Shown here piece by piece: positions 1 through 9,424 of a stretch of 64,000 nucleotides of DNA. The number at the start of each line of letters is the position of its first letter. Positions within the stretch are counted from its first letter, which is position 1. A program made the position numbers and the translations under genes. This DNA is from 66-474 sp963771735 (GTDB lineage Bacteria > Pseudomonadota > Gammaproteobacteria > Xanthomonadales > Rhodanobacteraceae), in the NCBI GenBank assembly GCA_963771735.1, contig CAVYUN010000002.1:1240001-1304000 (forward strand). The letters are read 5' to 3'. The notes below the pieces were generated by a model that was not told the origin of the DNA, made no database searches, and worked only from the letters and a program-made list of their open reading frames with translations.

Positions 1-1
1 G

Positions 2-1481
2 ATGCCCTTCGCGTTCAAGTACCACATGGCCTATCCCGGTTTCGCGAATGAACCGGCCGGCGAACAGTTGGTGCACAACGGCACGTTTTTCAACAACGGC
101 ATCTTTCCGCATTTCTGCTACGACCAGGACCGCCAGCTCAGCGACAACAACGATCGCCGCAAGTACGGACTCGGACCGGCCGAGCGCCTGCCCAAGCGTG
201 ACGACGCGGCGGCGCACGGCGATAACCTGATTTCCTGCGACGCGGACTGGGTACACTTCGAGGCCACGCTCTCCACCAGTGCTGACCAGATCGCGCTGGC
301 GCCCGGTTATTTGCAAAAGACGTGGACGCAAGACGGGCGGCGTTATTTCCACTACGTGCAGGACACGCCGATCCTGGATTTCTTCTCGTTCCAGTCGGCG
401 CGCTACAAGGTGGCGCGGGACAACTGGCATGGCGTGAACCTGGAGATCTATTACGACCCGCAACATCCCTACAACGTCGATCGCATCCTCGCCGCGATGA
501 AGGATGCACTCGGCTATTACACCAGGAATTTCGGGCCGTTCCAGTTCCGCCAGTTGCGGATCCTGGAGTTTCCGGATTACGCGGCGTTCGCGCAGTCCTT
601 CGCCAACACGATTCCGTTCACCGAGGATTTCGTGCTGCAGGATCTGCGCAAGCCGACGGACATCGATTACGTCACCTACGTGACCGCACACGAGACCGCG
701 CATCAATGGTGGGCGCACCAGGCGATCGGCGCCCGGGTGCAGGGCGTGACGATGCTGGACGAGTCGCTGGCGCAGTACTCGGCGCTGATGGTGATGAAAC
801 ACTTATACGGGCCCACCAAGATGCGCAAGTTCCTGAAGTACGAACTCGACCGCTATTTGTCCGGGCGGCGCCGGCGAGAAGATCGTCGAGGAAGAGCCGC
901 TGGCGCTGGTCGAGGACCAGCCCTACATCCACTACCGCAAGGGTTCGGTGATCTTCTATGCGCTGCAGGATTACATCGGCGAGGACAAGGTCGATGCGGC
1001 ATTGCGGAAGTGGCTGGGCACGGTTCGGTTCCAGCAACCGCCTTACACCGATACCCGTGACCTGATCGCCGATCTGCGCGCCGAGGCCAGCCCGCAATAC
1101 CAGAGCCTGATTACCGACTTCTTCGACAAGATGACCCTGTTCGACGACCGCATGGTCAGCGCCAGCGCGAAGAAACTTGCCGATGGCAAGTACCAGGTGA
1201 CGATGCACGTGCACGCGGCCAAGTATTACGCCGACGGCAAGGGCAAGGAAACGCGTGCCAAGCTGGATATTCCGATCGAGATCGGCATATTCGCCAAGGC
1301 CGCGGACGGCGAGGAGCAGGACCAAAAGCCGCTGTATCTCGCGAAATACCCGGTCAAGGACGGCGATAGCACCATCACGCTGACGGTGGACGGCAAGCCT
1401 TACGAGGCCGGCATCGACCCGTTCAATGAGCTGGTCGATCGCGTCAGCGGCGACAATCGTGCGCCGGTGACAATCCAATAG
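2..1481 (+). CDS. M1-family zinc metallopeptidase domain (C-terminal part, 5' end outside window, one frame break)
   Basis: This is the C-terminal part of a gluzincin (M1 aminopeptidase) protein. The zinc motif HETAH is at window residues 230-234, followed about 18 residues later by the glutamate ligand in DESLAQY. The downstream part resembles the catalytic tail seen in ABC-permease/M1 fusion proteins, where the peptidase domain follows a multi-spanning region. That region would lie upstream of the window, so the fusion is inference. The frame changes by one base near 863-870. Reading continues in the next frame through residues starting VEEEPLALVEDQPYIHYRKG to the stop at 1479-1481. Removing one base from the GC-rich run restores one continuous protein. 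I read it as a sequencing insertion; a genuine frameshift is the alternative. Confidence 0.8.
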
Positions 1482-1513
1482 CCCGCCGGTCTGGGCGTGT
1501 GCGAATTTCGCGC

Positions 1514-1541
1514 AAAAAACGCGGCGCCGAAGCGCCGCGTT
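1514..1541 (-). terminator. Rho-independent terminator for the secreted-protein gene at 1570-2082
   Basis: Read on the minus strand there is a perfect 10-bp GC-rich stem (1518-1527 with 1532-1541) closed by a UUCG tetraloop and followed directly by six T. It lies about 30 bases past the stop codon at 1570. The plus-strand M1 gene ends at 1481, so the stem may also stop transcripts from that side, although no T run follows it there. Confidence 0.88.
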
Positions 1542-1569
1542 GCAATAGCGGTCCGTCGCAGACCCCGAG

Positions 1570-2082
1570 TCATTCGTGGTGACGCATGGTCTGTCCCGGT
1601 TTGGCGCGGCTGATCGTGAACTTGGCGCCGGCGATGCCGATGTCGAAGCCCTGGCCCGCGCCGGCCAGTGCCAGCGAGACCGTGCCCTTGGTCAAAACCT
1701 GCGCGGTGCCCGACTTGACCACGCCGGCGTCGGCGCTGGCTTGGGCATAATTGCCGAGCACATCGCTGATCTTGTAGACGTCGGTGAACTTGCCCTTGCC
1801 GTCGTTGATCCGCCACTTGCCGGCGGTCAAGCCGCCGCCGCGCACGCGGATATGCACGGGCATCGAGGCACCATTGGCGCAGGTCACGATGCCGTTGCCG
1901 TCGGCGTGCTTGTAGATTGCCGACCAGCCAGTCAGCGAGAAGGTCAGTTTGCAATCCAGATCCGGTTGCGCGGCCGAGGCCGTGCCCGCGGCGGCGAAAC
2001 TGCCTGCGCCGATGATGGCTGCGCCCAGCAGCATCGCCAGTTTGCGTCCGCGTACTCGTTTCAGGGAGTGATGGGCTGTCAT
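1570..2082 (-). CDS. Secreted protein of unknown function
   Basis: This 170-residue protein has a clear Sec signal peptide: basic residues RVRGRK, then a hydrophobic stretch and a cleavage site around TASAAQP near residue 33. The start at 2082 is chosen because AGGAGG sits 9-10 bases upstream (2092-2097) and the signal peptide follows at once. The mature part has two cysteines (CKLTF and VTCANG) that could form a disulphide, and is rich in glycine and alanine with several hydrophobic beta-like strands. I do not recognise a named family. An intrinsic terminator follows it, so it is probably a single-gene transcript. It likely acts in the periplasm. Confidence 0.75.
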   Translation of the reverse strand: MTAHHSLKRVRGRKLAMLLGAAIIGAGSFAAAGTASAAQPDLDCKLTFSLTGWSAIYKHADGNGIVTCANGASMPVHIRVRGGGLTAGKWRINDGKGKFTDVYKISDVLGNYAQASADAGVVKSGTAQVLTKGTVSLALAGAGQGFDIGIAGAKFTISRAKPGQTMRHHE

Positions 2083-2315
2083 ATCGTCGTGCCTCCTGGT
2101 TGGTGAGTGGACAACCATTTCAGTTTGGACGATCGAAGATGAACATGGAGTCGACGTTTCTCGACTGCGGCCTGAACGCGCAATCTCTTGGGCAGGATCG
2201 CCGTGCATGCATGCATGGTTGCGCCAGCATGGCGAAGATCATGCGGCGCCATGGAAGGCTGGTGTACCCGCGTTGAAGAATGATTCAGGCTTGTGAAAAC
2301 GGCGTGTTCAACGAA

Positions 2316-3059
2316 TCACTTCTTGGGTAACGGCGTGAACTTGGATGGGTCGTAACCGCCGACCTCGAACTTCAGGGTTTCCTTGCCGCGATCGCGAGTC
2401 GTCACGTCCATGTCGATGACCATGGTCTTTTTCATTTTCGCGATGAAGCGCTTGTCGTCCTTGATGAACATGGCAGGTTCGCCGGTCTTGGGCAGATAGG
2501 CTTTCCAGATCTCGCGTTTGCCGTCGAAACGCATCACGACATTGCACTCGCCCTTGCACACGAAGCCCTTGCTTCCGTCGGGGGCGAACAGGTACACGCT
2601 TAGACCCCATTTCACATGCCGACGCAGCACCAATCGCACGCTGTTTGCGCCTGCTGGCGACGCATAGATGCTGGCGGTGTGCTGCAGACCGTCCACGTTC
2701 GCGGTCTGGTAATACCACAGGTTCGCAAGACGGTCATGCTCGGCCCTGGACTTGGCCGTGGCCTCGACCTGGGACAGTGTCTTGCGCACCTCCGCAGCGG
2801 CAGGCGTGTCGGGGTATTTCTGCAGGATGTCCCGACCCACTGGTGCTGCCAGGTTTTCGGCGTGTTGGGCCAGCATGTCCTGGTACAGCTTGAGTTCCTT
2901 GGCCGCGGCTGCGGTGTTCGCGGCCGCCTGGGCGGAGGCGGAAGGTGCGGCCGGTGGCGTCGGCGCCTGTTGCGAGCAGGCTGTCATCAGCAGCAACACC
3001 GCCGCGGCCGCGAAGAATGGAAGCAAGCGATTGGCGAAATGCTGGATGAACGTGTTCAT
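2316..3059 (-). CDS. Predicted lipoprotein, unknown function
   Basis: This 247-residue protein starts with a lipoprotein signal peptide: a hydrophobic segment ending in the lipobox LMTAC, cysteine near residue 28. A low-complexity Ala/Pro/Gln linker follows (about residues 30-55), then a helical region with KELKLYQDMLAQHAEN and a C-terminal domain containing a CKGEC pair. It is probably anchored to the inner or outer membrane facing the periplasm. The charged C-terminal domain (IKDDKRFIAKMKK) matches no family I know. The gene stands alone, in the same direction as its neighbours. Confidence 0.72.
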   Translation of the reverse strand: MNTFIQHFANRLLPFFAAAAVLLLMTACSQQAPTPPAAPSASAQAAANTAAAAKELKLYQDMLAQHAENLAAPVGRDILQKYPDTPAAAEVRKTLSQVEATAKSRAEHDRLANLWYYQTANVDGLQHTASIYASPAGANSVRLVLRRHVKWGLSVYLFAPDGSKGFVCKGECNVVMRFDGKREIWKAYLPKTGEPAMFIKDDKRFIAKMKKTMVIDMDVTTRDRGKETLKFEVGGYDPSKFTPLPKK

Positions 3060-3116
3060 GTCCCAGAGTATAACCGTCGCATCCGCTCGCTCGCCGAACC
3101 AGCTCGTGTCACGGAT

Positions 3117-3530
3117 TCAACCGGGACCACGTCGGACGTCGGCGGTCTTGATGAACACGGTTCGGGCATGCCGTTTCTCGAACGTGATATTGACCGTGCG
3201 TCCGGTCGCTCGTGTTCGATGAACCGTGCCGGCGGGCACGACCAGGTATTGCCACTCGGTCAATTCCACGCTGCCGTTGCTGGCCAGATCGATTTGCAAC
3301 TTGCCGGCCACCACCAGGAAAAGCTCGTCGGAATCGGGGTGGCAGTGCCAGCGGTACTCGCCCTCGAACACAGCCAGTCGCACGCACTCGCCGTTGACGT
3401 CAGATAGCACGTCGTTTCGATAAGGCTCGTTGACCGCCCGCCCACGGGAGCGTATGTCGACGACCGTCAAATCGGGGTAGCGGGCCTGCGCAGCCGAATA
3501 CGCGTCTGCAGATGGGAAGCCGGCATTCAT
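3117..3530 (-). CDS. Small cupin-domain protein
   Basis: This is a 137-residue single-domain cupin. The metal-binding motif is visible as HCHPDSDELFLVVAG around residues 62-76, and a second histidine occurs in the PAGTVHRTRA segment. Such small cupins bind a divalent metal and act as sugar or amino-acid isomerases, dioxygenases or sensors; nothing here decides which. The start at 3530 is chosen because AGGAA lies about eight bases upstream and because the cupin fold needs no more N-terminal sequence. It follows the EamA transporter gene in the same direction after 49 bases, so the two may be co-transcribed. Confidence 0.78.
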   Translation of the reverse strand: MNAGFPSADAYSAAQARYPDLTVVDIRSRGRAVNEPYRNDVLSDVNGECVRLAVFEGEYRWHCHPDSDELFLVVAGKLQIDLASNGSVELTEWQYLVVPAGTVHRTRATGRTVNITFEKRHARTVFIKTADVRRGPG

Positions 3531-3579
3531 TCGTCTCTTCCTCGGTACTCTACCGGATCCGGCCGTCAACATTCGTCCG

Positions 3580-4656
3580 TCACCCGCGGCCGTCCGCGCA
3601 TGGCCGCCGCGCAGAAACCCGTACCGCCTCGAGACGACGCACCGCGCGCGCACGGGGTTGCCACTGACCCAGCAACATACCGCCCAGGATCAGCGCGCCG
3701 CCCACGGCCATGCTGATCGTCAGCGGTTCGCCCAACGCCAGCCACGCCCACAGCACGCCGAAGATCGGCACCAGATAGGTCACCGTGGTCGCGCGCGGCG
3801 CACCGACGCGCTGGATCAGCCGGAAATAGAACGCAAACGCGATGCCGGTGCACACGATCCCGATCGCGATCGCGCACCACCACGCCTGCGCGGGGATCGG
3901 TGCCGAAGGCCAGGTCCACGCTGCGAACGGCGCCAGCAGCACCGTGCCGGAACCCAGCGTAGCCGCCGCAACCGCGACCGGCGGCAGATCGGCGAGGTAA
4001 CGCTTCACCAGATTGGCGGACACGCCGTAGAACAACGCGGCCATGGCGCCCGCGGCCACCGCGGGTCCCAGACTAGCGCCCGCGAGGTCGCCGCTGGCCA
4101 GCACCGCGACGCCGACCAGTCCGCCCAGCAAGCCGGCGAGACGCCAGCCGCCGATGCGCTCGCCGAACAGCGTGAACGCCGCCAGCGCTGCAAACGGCAC
4201 GGCCATGCTGTTGACGATCGCGCTGACGCCGGCCGGCGCGCGTTCCGCACCCCAGGCGAACAGCAGGAACGGGATCAGGGTGTTGATTAATCCGATCGCG
4301 GCGAGTTGCGGCCAGCGCCACAACGGAAACCGGGCGCGTTCGCGCCACAGGAACGGCACCAGTACCAGCGCGCCCAGCGCGAGACGCAGATCGACCAGCG
4401 GCACCGGCCCGAAGTGCGGCGTCGCAATGCGCAGAAACAGGAACGAACCGCCCCAGATCGCAGCGAGCAGCAGCAGTTCCGCAAGAGTGCGCCAGTCCCA
4501 ACCACGCGGGGCATCGTCGCGCACGCGCCGTCCGTGACGCGAGGTGCGCGCCGGCGGCGCATTGTCCCGGGCCAGCAGCCGCGCGGTTTCCGGATCCGTG
4601 ATGTGGCCGCCCAGGAACAGCATGCCGCTCGACAGTTTTGCCAATTCTCTCAACAT
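3580..4656 (-). CDS. EamA/DMT-superfamily transporter with unusual N-terminal extension
   Basis: This is a ten-segment inner-membrane transporter of the drug/metabolite (EamA) superfamily, probably an exporter. The two EamA repeats are visible: the first begins with LLLLAAIWGGSFLFLRIA and carries a conserved GERIGG loop; the second ends with LALGEPLTISMAVGGALILGGMLL. The start at 4656 is fixed by GGAGG six bases upstream (4663-4667). About 50 hydrophilic residues precede the first membrane segment, including AKLSSGMLFLGGHITDP, which is not part of the normal fold. The gene is divergent from a LysR regulator across 110 bases, the usual arrangement for a LysR-controlled exporter. The substrate is unknown. 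Confidence 0.85.
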   Translation of the reverse strand: MLRELAKLSSGMLFLGGHITDPETARLLARDNAPPARTSRHGRRVRDDAPRGWDWRTLAELLLLAAIWGGSFLFLRIATPHFGPVPLVDLRLALGALVLVPFLWRERARFPLWRWPQLAAIGLINTLIPFLLFAWGAERAPAGVSAIVNSMAVPFAALAAFTLFGERIGGWRLAGLLGGLVGVAVLASGDLAGASLGPAVAAGAMAALFYGVSANLVKRYLADLPPVAVAAATLGSGTVLLAPFAAWTWPSAPIPAQAWWCAIAIGIVCTGIAFAFYFRLIQRVGAPRATTVTYLVPIFGVLWAWLALGEPLTISMAVGGALILGGMLLGQWQPRARAVRRLEAVRVSARRPCADGRG

Positions 4657-4766
4657 GTGGCACCTCCATTGGCATTGCAATGAAATGACGAGAGGCGCAA
4701 CAATAGTGGCCTGAAGCTGTCAGTAGTAGCGATGATTTTTCAAACGAGCATTAAATTATTTTCAAT

Positions 4767-5699
4767 ATGGCACGCGCGCCTCTGAATGCGTTGCACACCT
4801 TCATCGCAGCCGCGCGCGCGGGGAATCTCACCCGCGCCGCCGAACGCCAACACCTCACGGTGAGCGCGCTCAGCCATCAGATCCGCCTGCTCGAGGAGCG
4901 GGTCGGCTTCGCCTTGTTCACGCGCGGTCCGCGTGGAATGAAGTTGACGGCCGAAGGCCAGCGTCTGCTCGACAATGTTGCGCCGCATCTGGAAGCGATC
5001 GAGGAGGCCTTGAAGCCGCTCTGCGCGCGCTGCGACGACGCGTTGTCGCTGTCGGCGATGCCTTCGATGACATCGAGCTGGCTGCTGCCGCGGTTGCCAC
5101 GATTCGTGGCCGCGCACCCCGAAATCGAATTGAACCTCGATTCCTCGATCGAGCTGGTCGATTTCGCCGACGGCCGCCTTGACGCCGCCTTGCGCTACGG
5201 AGCGGGCCAGTGGCCGGGCGTCGTCGTCGAGCCGCTGCTGGAAGAGTGGCTGACCCCGGTCGCGAGCCCTTCACTGCTGGCCGGACGCAAGCGGCTGCGG
5301 CTGGAGGATCTGGGCGAGCTTCCGCTGCTGTGCCCCGAGGATCCCTGGCCGGAGTGGTTTGCGTTGCATGGTGGCCGTCCGCCGCGGCGTTATGCGGCCT
5401 CGTTCAGCGACTCCGAATCGCGCCAGCGAGCGGCGGTGGAAGGTATAGGCGTGGCGCTGGGACGGACGACGATGGCGCGCCCGCTGATCGAGAACGGCAC
5501 GCTCGTGGCGCTGTTTCCCGAGCTGATGAAGTCGGCAAGGGCGCATTACCTCGTGTATCCGGAGCGCTCGCGCCGGCACGTCGGTTTCGTGGTGTTCCGC
5601 GAGTGGCTGCTGGACGAAGCCGCCCGCTTTCGCAAGGCCCCGCCCACTGGGTTCGCCACTGTGCGGCCGCGCGCACGCGGCGCCCATCGCCGTTCCTGA
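4767..5699 (+). CDS. LysR-family transcriptional regulator (GcvA-like)
   Basis: This 310-residue regulator has an N-terminal winged helix-turn-helix (about residues 5-65, with AAERQHLTVSALSHQIRLLE as recognition region) and a C-terminal substrate-binding domain. The HTH wording and the SALSHQI segment resemble the GcvA/AmpR branch. It is divergent from the EamA transporter, so the likely role is ligand-dependent control of that transporter and of itself from the shared 110-base region. That region contains an A/T-rich stretch just before the start (4744-4762). The ligand cannot be deduced. The C-terminal tail is rich in arginine. Confidence 0.88.
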   Translation: MARAPLNALHTFIAAARAGNLTRAAERQHLTVSALSHQIRLLEERVGFALFTRGPRGMKLTAEGQRLLDNVAPHLEAIEEALKPLCARCDDALSLSAMPSMTSSWLLPRLPRFVAAHPEIELNLDSSIELVDFADGRLDAALRYGAGQWPGVVVEPLLEEWLTPVASPSLLAGRKRLRLEDLGELPLLCPEDPWPEWFALHGGRPPRRYAASFSDSESRQRAAVEGIGVALGRTTMARPLIENGTLVALFPELMKSARAHYLVYPERSRRHVGFVVFREWLLDEAARFRKAPPTGFATVRPRARGAHRRS

Positions 5700-5700
5700 A

Positions 5701-6339
5701 TCAACTGCCGCAGGGATCGCGCCCCATCAGGTGATCGTAGGTGGAGACTGTCGCGTCGCGCAGGTGTCCATCGCGGCCCGCGGCGCCGGCCGAATGGATG
5801 CGACGGCATGCTTCGGCGCGCGAAATTTTCACGCCATGCACCCTCACGCGGCTCCATGCGTTATGACGGCTGCGGGCGCTTGTGCTCGACAAGTTTTCCG
5901 CGAAGCGCGTGCGCACCACGCCGTCGCCGGGAATCGAGGATGGGCAGCGGGCGTGCCGGTAAAACACCTCGCCGTCGGCCGCGCGGCATTCCCATGACAT
6001 CTCGGCTTTCGCACGGGTGCGGCGTCGTACCACATGCGGCCGGCTCGTGCGACGCGTAGAACGCCGATCTCGCATGGCTTGCAATCGGGCACGACTTGCC
6101 GCGACTTCCGACGGATCGCCGATCGTGGGCAGCGGGTGCAGGTCGAGCTTGCTCTGACGCGCGTGCGCGGCGCATTGCGTGTCCTGAAACCCGAGATGAC
6201 CTTGGGCATCAAGGCATCGATAAATGGATGCGGCACGAGCGCCAGCCGCAATGATCAGTAGCAGCAGTGCCAAGAGCAGCGGGCATATCGCGCGATTGCG
6301 GTAAGCGGTCCGGTGGCGGTCCATGTATGTGTATCGCAT
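5701..6339 (-). CDS. DUF4124-type exported protein
   Basis: This 212-residue protein has a membrane or signal segment (LLLALLLLIIAAGARA, about residues 18-35) followed by a DUF4124-like motif, ASIYRCLDAQGHLGFQDTQC. The same theme recurs later as SWECRAADGEVFYRHARC, so the protein carries two copies of the Cys-rich, W/Y-x-C unit. The start at 6339 is supported by GGGAAG six to eleven bases upstream. The middle is very basic (RRSTRRTSRPHVVRRRTRAK). DUF4124 proteins are envelope proteins of unknown function. The gene converges on the LysR gene, with only one base between the stop codons. Confidence 0.75.
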   Translation of the reverse strand: MRYTYMDRHRTAYRNRAICPLLLALLLLIIAAGARAASIYRCLDAQGHLGFQDTQCAAHARQSKLDLHPLPTIGDPSEVAASRARLQAMRDRRSTRRTSRPHVVRRRTRAKAEMSWECRAADGEVFYRHARCPSSIPGDGVVRTRFAENLSSTSARSRHNAWSRVRVHGVKISRAEACRRIHSAGAAGRDGHLRDATVSTYDHLMGRDPCGS

Positions 6340-6509
6340 GCTGGCTTCCCCTTGCATGGTTCGATACCAAGGTGGCAGCAACAGGCACGCGCATCCATCG
6401 GCGGACGCCGAACAAGCATGTAGGAATTTGCCGATCGGCGTGCAGGGCAGAGCCATGCACTGTCGCACATGCGTGGTCGCGACTTGAGGAGCTGGGGGTT
6501 TGCGGGTGG

Positions 6510-7868
6510 CTAATGCACGCCGGATGCCGCCGCAGGCGCAGCATGCTGCACAAGAGCCAAGCCCTTCAACACGTGCAGGGCCTCGGACAGTGCGTAATCC
6601 TTGACGGCGAGGTCGCCGGCGTTAGCGTCGCTGAGCGCCGCATGGGTGCCGGCTAGATGGTTGGGCAAGTCGCTTTCATGTTCGTCGTCGTTGGGCGAAG
6701 CGTTGCTGTCAGTCGACACGGTGACATTGCCCAGGATGATGTCGGGAGTTATGCCGGCGACCTGGATCGACGTGCCATTGGGGGTGTAGTAGCGGGCGGT
6801 GGTCAGTTTGATCGCATCGCCATTGCCCAGCGGCAGGACGGTCTGCACCGAACCCTTGCCGAAGGTGCGCCGGCCCATGATCAGCGCACGATGATGATCT
6901 TTCAGCGCGCCGGTCACGATCTCCGCCGCCGAAGCTGTGCCGTTGTCGACCAGCACCACAATCGGCGCGCCGTTCAGCAAGTCGCCGGGCGTGGCGGTGA
7001 ACCTGAGGTCCGATTGCTGCAGCCGGCCGCGGGTACTGACGATCAATCCCGAATCAAGGAAGTCGTCGGAGACGCCGACCGCACTGGTCAGCAGACCGCC
7101 AGGATTCGAGCGCAGATCCAGCACGGCGCCGCGCAGAGGTCCGTGCTGCTTCTGCAGTTTTTCCAATGCGCTGGTCAACTCGTCCGCAGTGTCATCCTGG
7201 AATTCGCTGATACGAATATAGGCATAACCGGGTTCCAGCATGTGCGTGGTCACGCTGGCGACGCTGATGCGCTGGCGGATCAGCGGAACCGTAATGGGTT
7301 TGTCGCCATTGGGGTGCAGGATCGTCAGCGTGATCCTGGAACCTATCGGTCCGCGCAGCTTCTTGATCGACGCATCGATGGCATCCGGTTGCACCGGCGT
7401 TCCGTCGATGGCCAGGATCTCGTCGCCAGCCTGGATTCCTGCGCGTTTTGCCGGCCCGCCGTCCAGCGGTGCCACGATCAGCAGCTTGTGGTTGGCCTGT
7501 GCGACTTCGATGCCGAGGCCGGTATAACTCCCGGAGGTGTCTTCGCTCAGGTTCTGCAATTCGCCGCGGTCGAGGAATTCGCTGTGCGGATCCAGTCCCG
7601 CGAGCATCCCCCGAATCGCCGCCTGCATCAGTTTCCTGTTCGCGACCGGTTCGACATATGCCTGTTTGACCATTTCGAAGGCCTGGGTAAAGGCCTGGAT
7701 TTCCTTGAAGGTCGGCACCTCGCCGTTGCTCGAAGCCGCCGCCGGTAATGCCGATGTGCCAGCGGGAGCCGGCGTCGCCACGTGTTTTGCGGGCGGCGCG
7801 GCAGCATTTTCCTTCCATGCCGAACCGGCGATCAGCAGAACAAGGCAACTTCGAGCGAACAGATTCAT
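6510..7868 (-). CDS. S41-family C-terminal processing peptidase with PDZ domain
   Basis: This 452-residue CtpA-type serine protease acts in the periplasm on envelope proteins. In order it has an export signal (residues 1-23), a helical N-terminal region, a PDZ domain (about 112-195, with GSYTGLGIEV and AGDEILAIDG) and the S41 protease domain. The catalytic serine is S313 in DNGTASAAEIV and the lysine is K338 in TFGKGSVQT; the DLRSNPGG strand is also present. It lies 73 bases downstream of the EnvC-like gene in the same direction, the common envC-ctp arrangement in this order. This suggests joint work in peptidoglycan remodelling at division. The His/Ser-rich tail after residue 380 is less conserved. 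Confidence 0.92.
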   Translation of the reverse strand: MNLFARSCLVLLIAGSAWKENAAAPPAKHVATPAPAGTSALPAAASSNGEVPTFKEIQAFTQAFEMVKQAYVEPVANRKLMQAAIRGMLAGLDPHSEFLDRGELQNLSEDTSGSYTGLGIEVAQANHKLLIVAPLDGGPAKRAGIQAGDEILAIDGTPVQPDAIDASIKKLRGPIGSRITLTILHPNGDKPITVPLIRQRISVASVTTHMLEPGYAYIRISEFQDDTADELTSALEKLQKQHGPLRGAVLDLRSNPGGLLTSAVGVSDDFLDSGLIVSTRGRLQQSDLRFTATPGDLLNGAPIVVLVDNGTASAAEIVTGALKDHHRALIMGRRTFGKGSVQTVLPLGNGDAIKLTTARYYTPNGTSIQVAGITPDIILGNVTVSTDSNASPNDDEHESDLPNHLAGTHAALSDANAGDLAVKDYALSEALHVLKGLALVQHAAPAAASGVH

Positions 7869-7941
7869 GTGCAGTATCCGGTCACAACATCGATCACGAG
7901 CAGCGAATGCGGCGGTTCATTGTATGCGCTTCCCAGGAGTG

Positions 7942-9129
7942 TCAACGATTCGCGGCAAACCAGCCGTGCGGATCCACCGGCTTGCCGTCGTGGCGCAAGC
8001 CGAACCACGCGCCGCCTTGCTCGGAGTTGCGGGCGACCGTGGCGATGGGCTGGCCGGGCCTCACCCAGTCACCGGCTGCGACCATCGTCGACTCATTTCC
8101 GCCGTAGAGGCTCAGCCAGCCGCCACCGTGGTCGATGATCACCAGAATCCCGTAGCCGCGCATGAAATCGGCCCAGGCCACGCGCCCGTACGCCACCGCG
8201 TGCACTTCGGCGCCAGGGTGCGCGTCGATGACCAGGCCTTGTGCAAGCATCCCGGCGGCGCCGTGCGGCTTTCCGGCGACCGGCCATGGCAGTTTGCCAC
8301 GCAGCTGTCCGAACGGGACGGTCTTGCCGATCTGTGCCGGTATGTCGGCGAACACGTTCTGCAGTTGCTTGAGCAAATGATCCAGGGCGTCGGCATCGCG
8401 TTGCAGGGCCGCCAGCTTGTCCTTCTGCTGCGCAAGCTGCGCGTCGGCGTCGGCAAGCAGCTTCTGCTGTGCGTCCCGCGCCTGTCCGAGCTGGGCGACG
8501 AGCGCCGCGCGCTGGTCGCGTTGTTGCCGCAGGGCCGCGGTGTCCGTCTCGATCGATGCCTTCAGCTTGTCGAGTTGCGCGACATCTGCCAGCAGCGCGC
8601 GGATGCGGGCCACCCGGTCGTGCTGGAAATATCGCGAGTAGGCGAGCGCGCGATCGATTTTCGCGATGTCGTCGTCGCCCAGCAACATGGAGAGATCGGA
8701 GCCACGGTTGATCGTATAGGCGGCACGCAGCAGATCCGCGAGTGCCGCGCGCTGATTGTCCAGCTTTTGTTCGAGCTGCGTGCGCTGTTGTTCGAGGTCG
8801 GCGAGGGAAGCCTGTTTGGCCGCGATCGCATCATCGCTGTCGCGCACCGCATTGGCGGCCTGATCGAGCTGGGTGGCCTGTTTGGCCAGCTTGGCATCGA
8901 TGGCGTCGCGCTGTGCGGCGGTCGCACGCTCGGCCTCGCCGATTTTAGCGATTTGAGCGCGCACCGCCGCGAGTCTGGCCTTGGCGGCGGCTGTGCGTGA
9001 GTCCTGGGTACCGGAATCGGACGAGGCCTGGGATTGAGCGGCGTGGGCCGCGCACGCGAACACGGTCAGCGCGGTCAGCGCCGCAGTCAGCAGATGCCGT
9101 CTCGAACACGGGAGGGTAAAAAGATGCAT
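7942..9129 (-). CDS. EnvC-like murein hydrolase activator (degenerate M23/LytM domain)
   Basis: This protein of about 395 residues has a signal peptide, two long coiled-coil stretches rich in Ala/Gln/Asp (about residues 40-270) and a C-terminal LytM domain. The zinc ligands of active M23 peptidases are missing: the usual LHQGID segment reads LAQGLVID and the YGH motif reads LYGGNE. This is as in EnvC, which activates septal amidases rather than cutting murein itself. The start is put at the ATG at 9129; an in-frame TTG at 9138 is the alternative. It reads into the S41 protease gene. It probably acts in the periplasm at the division site. Confidence 0.88.
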   Translation of the reverse strand: MHLFTLPCSRRHLLTAALTALTVFACAAHAAQSQASSDSGTQDSRTAAAKARLAAVRAQIAKIGEAERATAAQRDAIDAKLAKQATQLDQAANAVRDSDDAIAAKQASLADLEQQRTQLEQKLDNQRAALADLLRAAYTINRGSDLSMLLGDDDIAKIDRALAYSRYFQHDRVARIRALLADVAQLDKLKASIETDTAALRQQRDQRAALVAQLGQARDAQQKLLADADAQLAQQKDKLAALQRDADALDHLLKQLQNVFADIPAQIGKTVPFGQLRGKLPWPVAGKPHGAAGMLAQGLVIDAHPGAEVHAVAYGRVAWADFMRGYGILVIIDHGGGWLSLYGGNESTMVAAGDWVRPGQPIATVARNSEQGGAWFGLRHDGKPVDPHGWFAANR

Positions 9130-9424
9130 GCGCCGCAATTATCACCGCGCATCGGGGGCGTTTGTCGCCAGCAACGACGAATCTTGGTACGGCATGCAGG
9201 CATGGGCTCGAAGCACCCACGGCGGTCCGCACAAATCCCCGGCGGGTCCGCCGCGCCAGATGCTGTCGTTCTCAACTGGTAGCCTTTGCCTGCAGAGTGA
9301 GGATAAAGCGAGGCAGGCATATGCCGTTAAGTTGGCGGATGATGACATCGTGGCACATCCCTTGCGTGGCAACAGCCGTGGGAACGATTCGACTCGGGTG
9401 GCATGGTACCGACAGGCCCCGGCA

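Noticed and set aside
9130..9424. An N-terminal extension of the NRDE protein through the 295-base gap
   Set aside because: The frame is open by chance in GC-rich DNA; the conserved block starts at the ATG at 9425, and the extension shows no domain.
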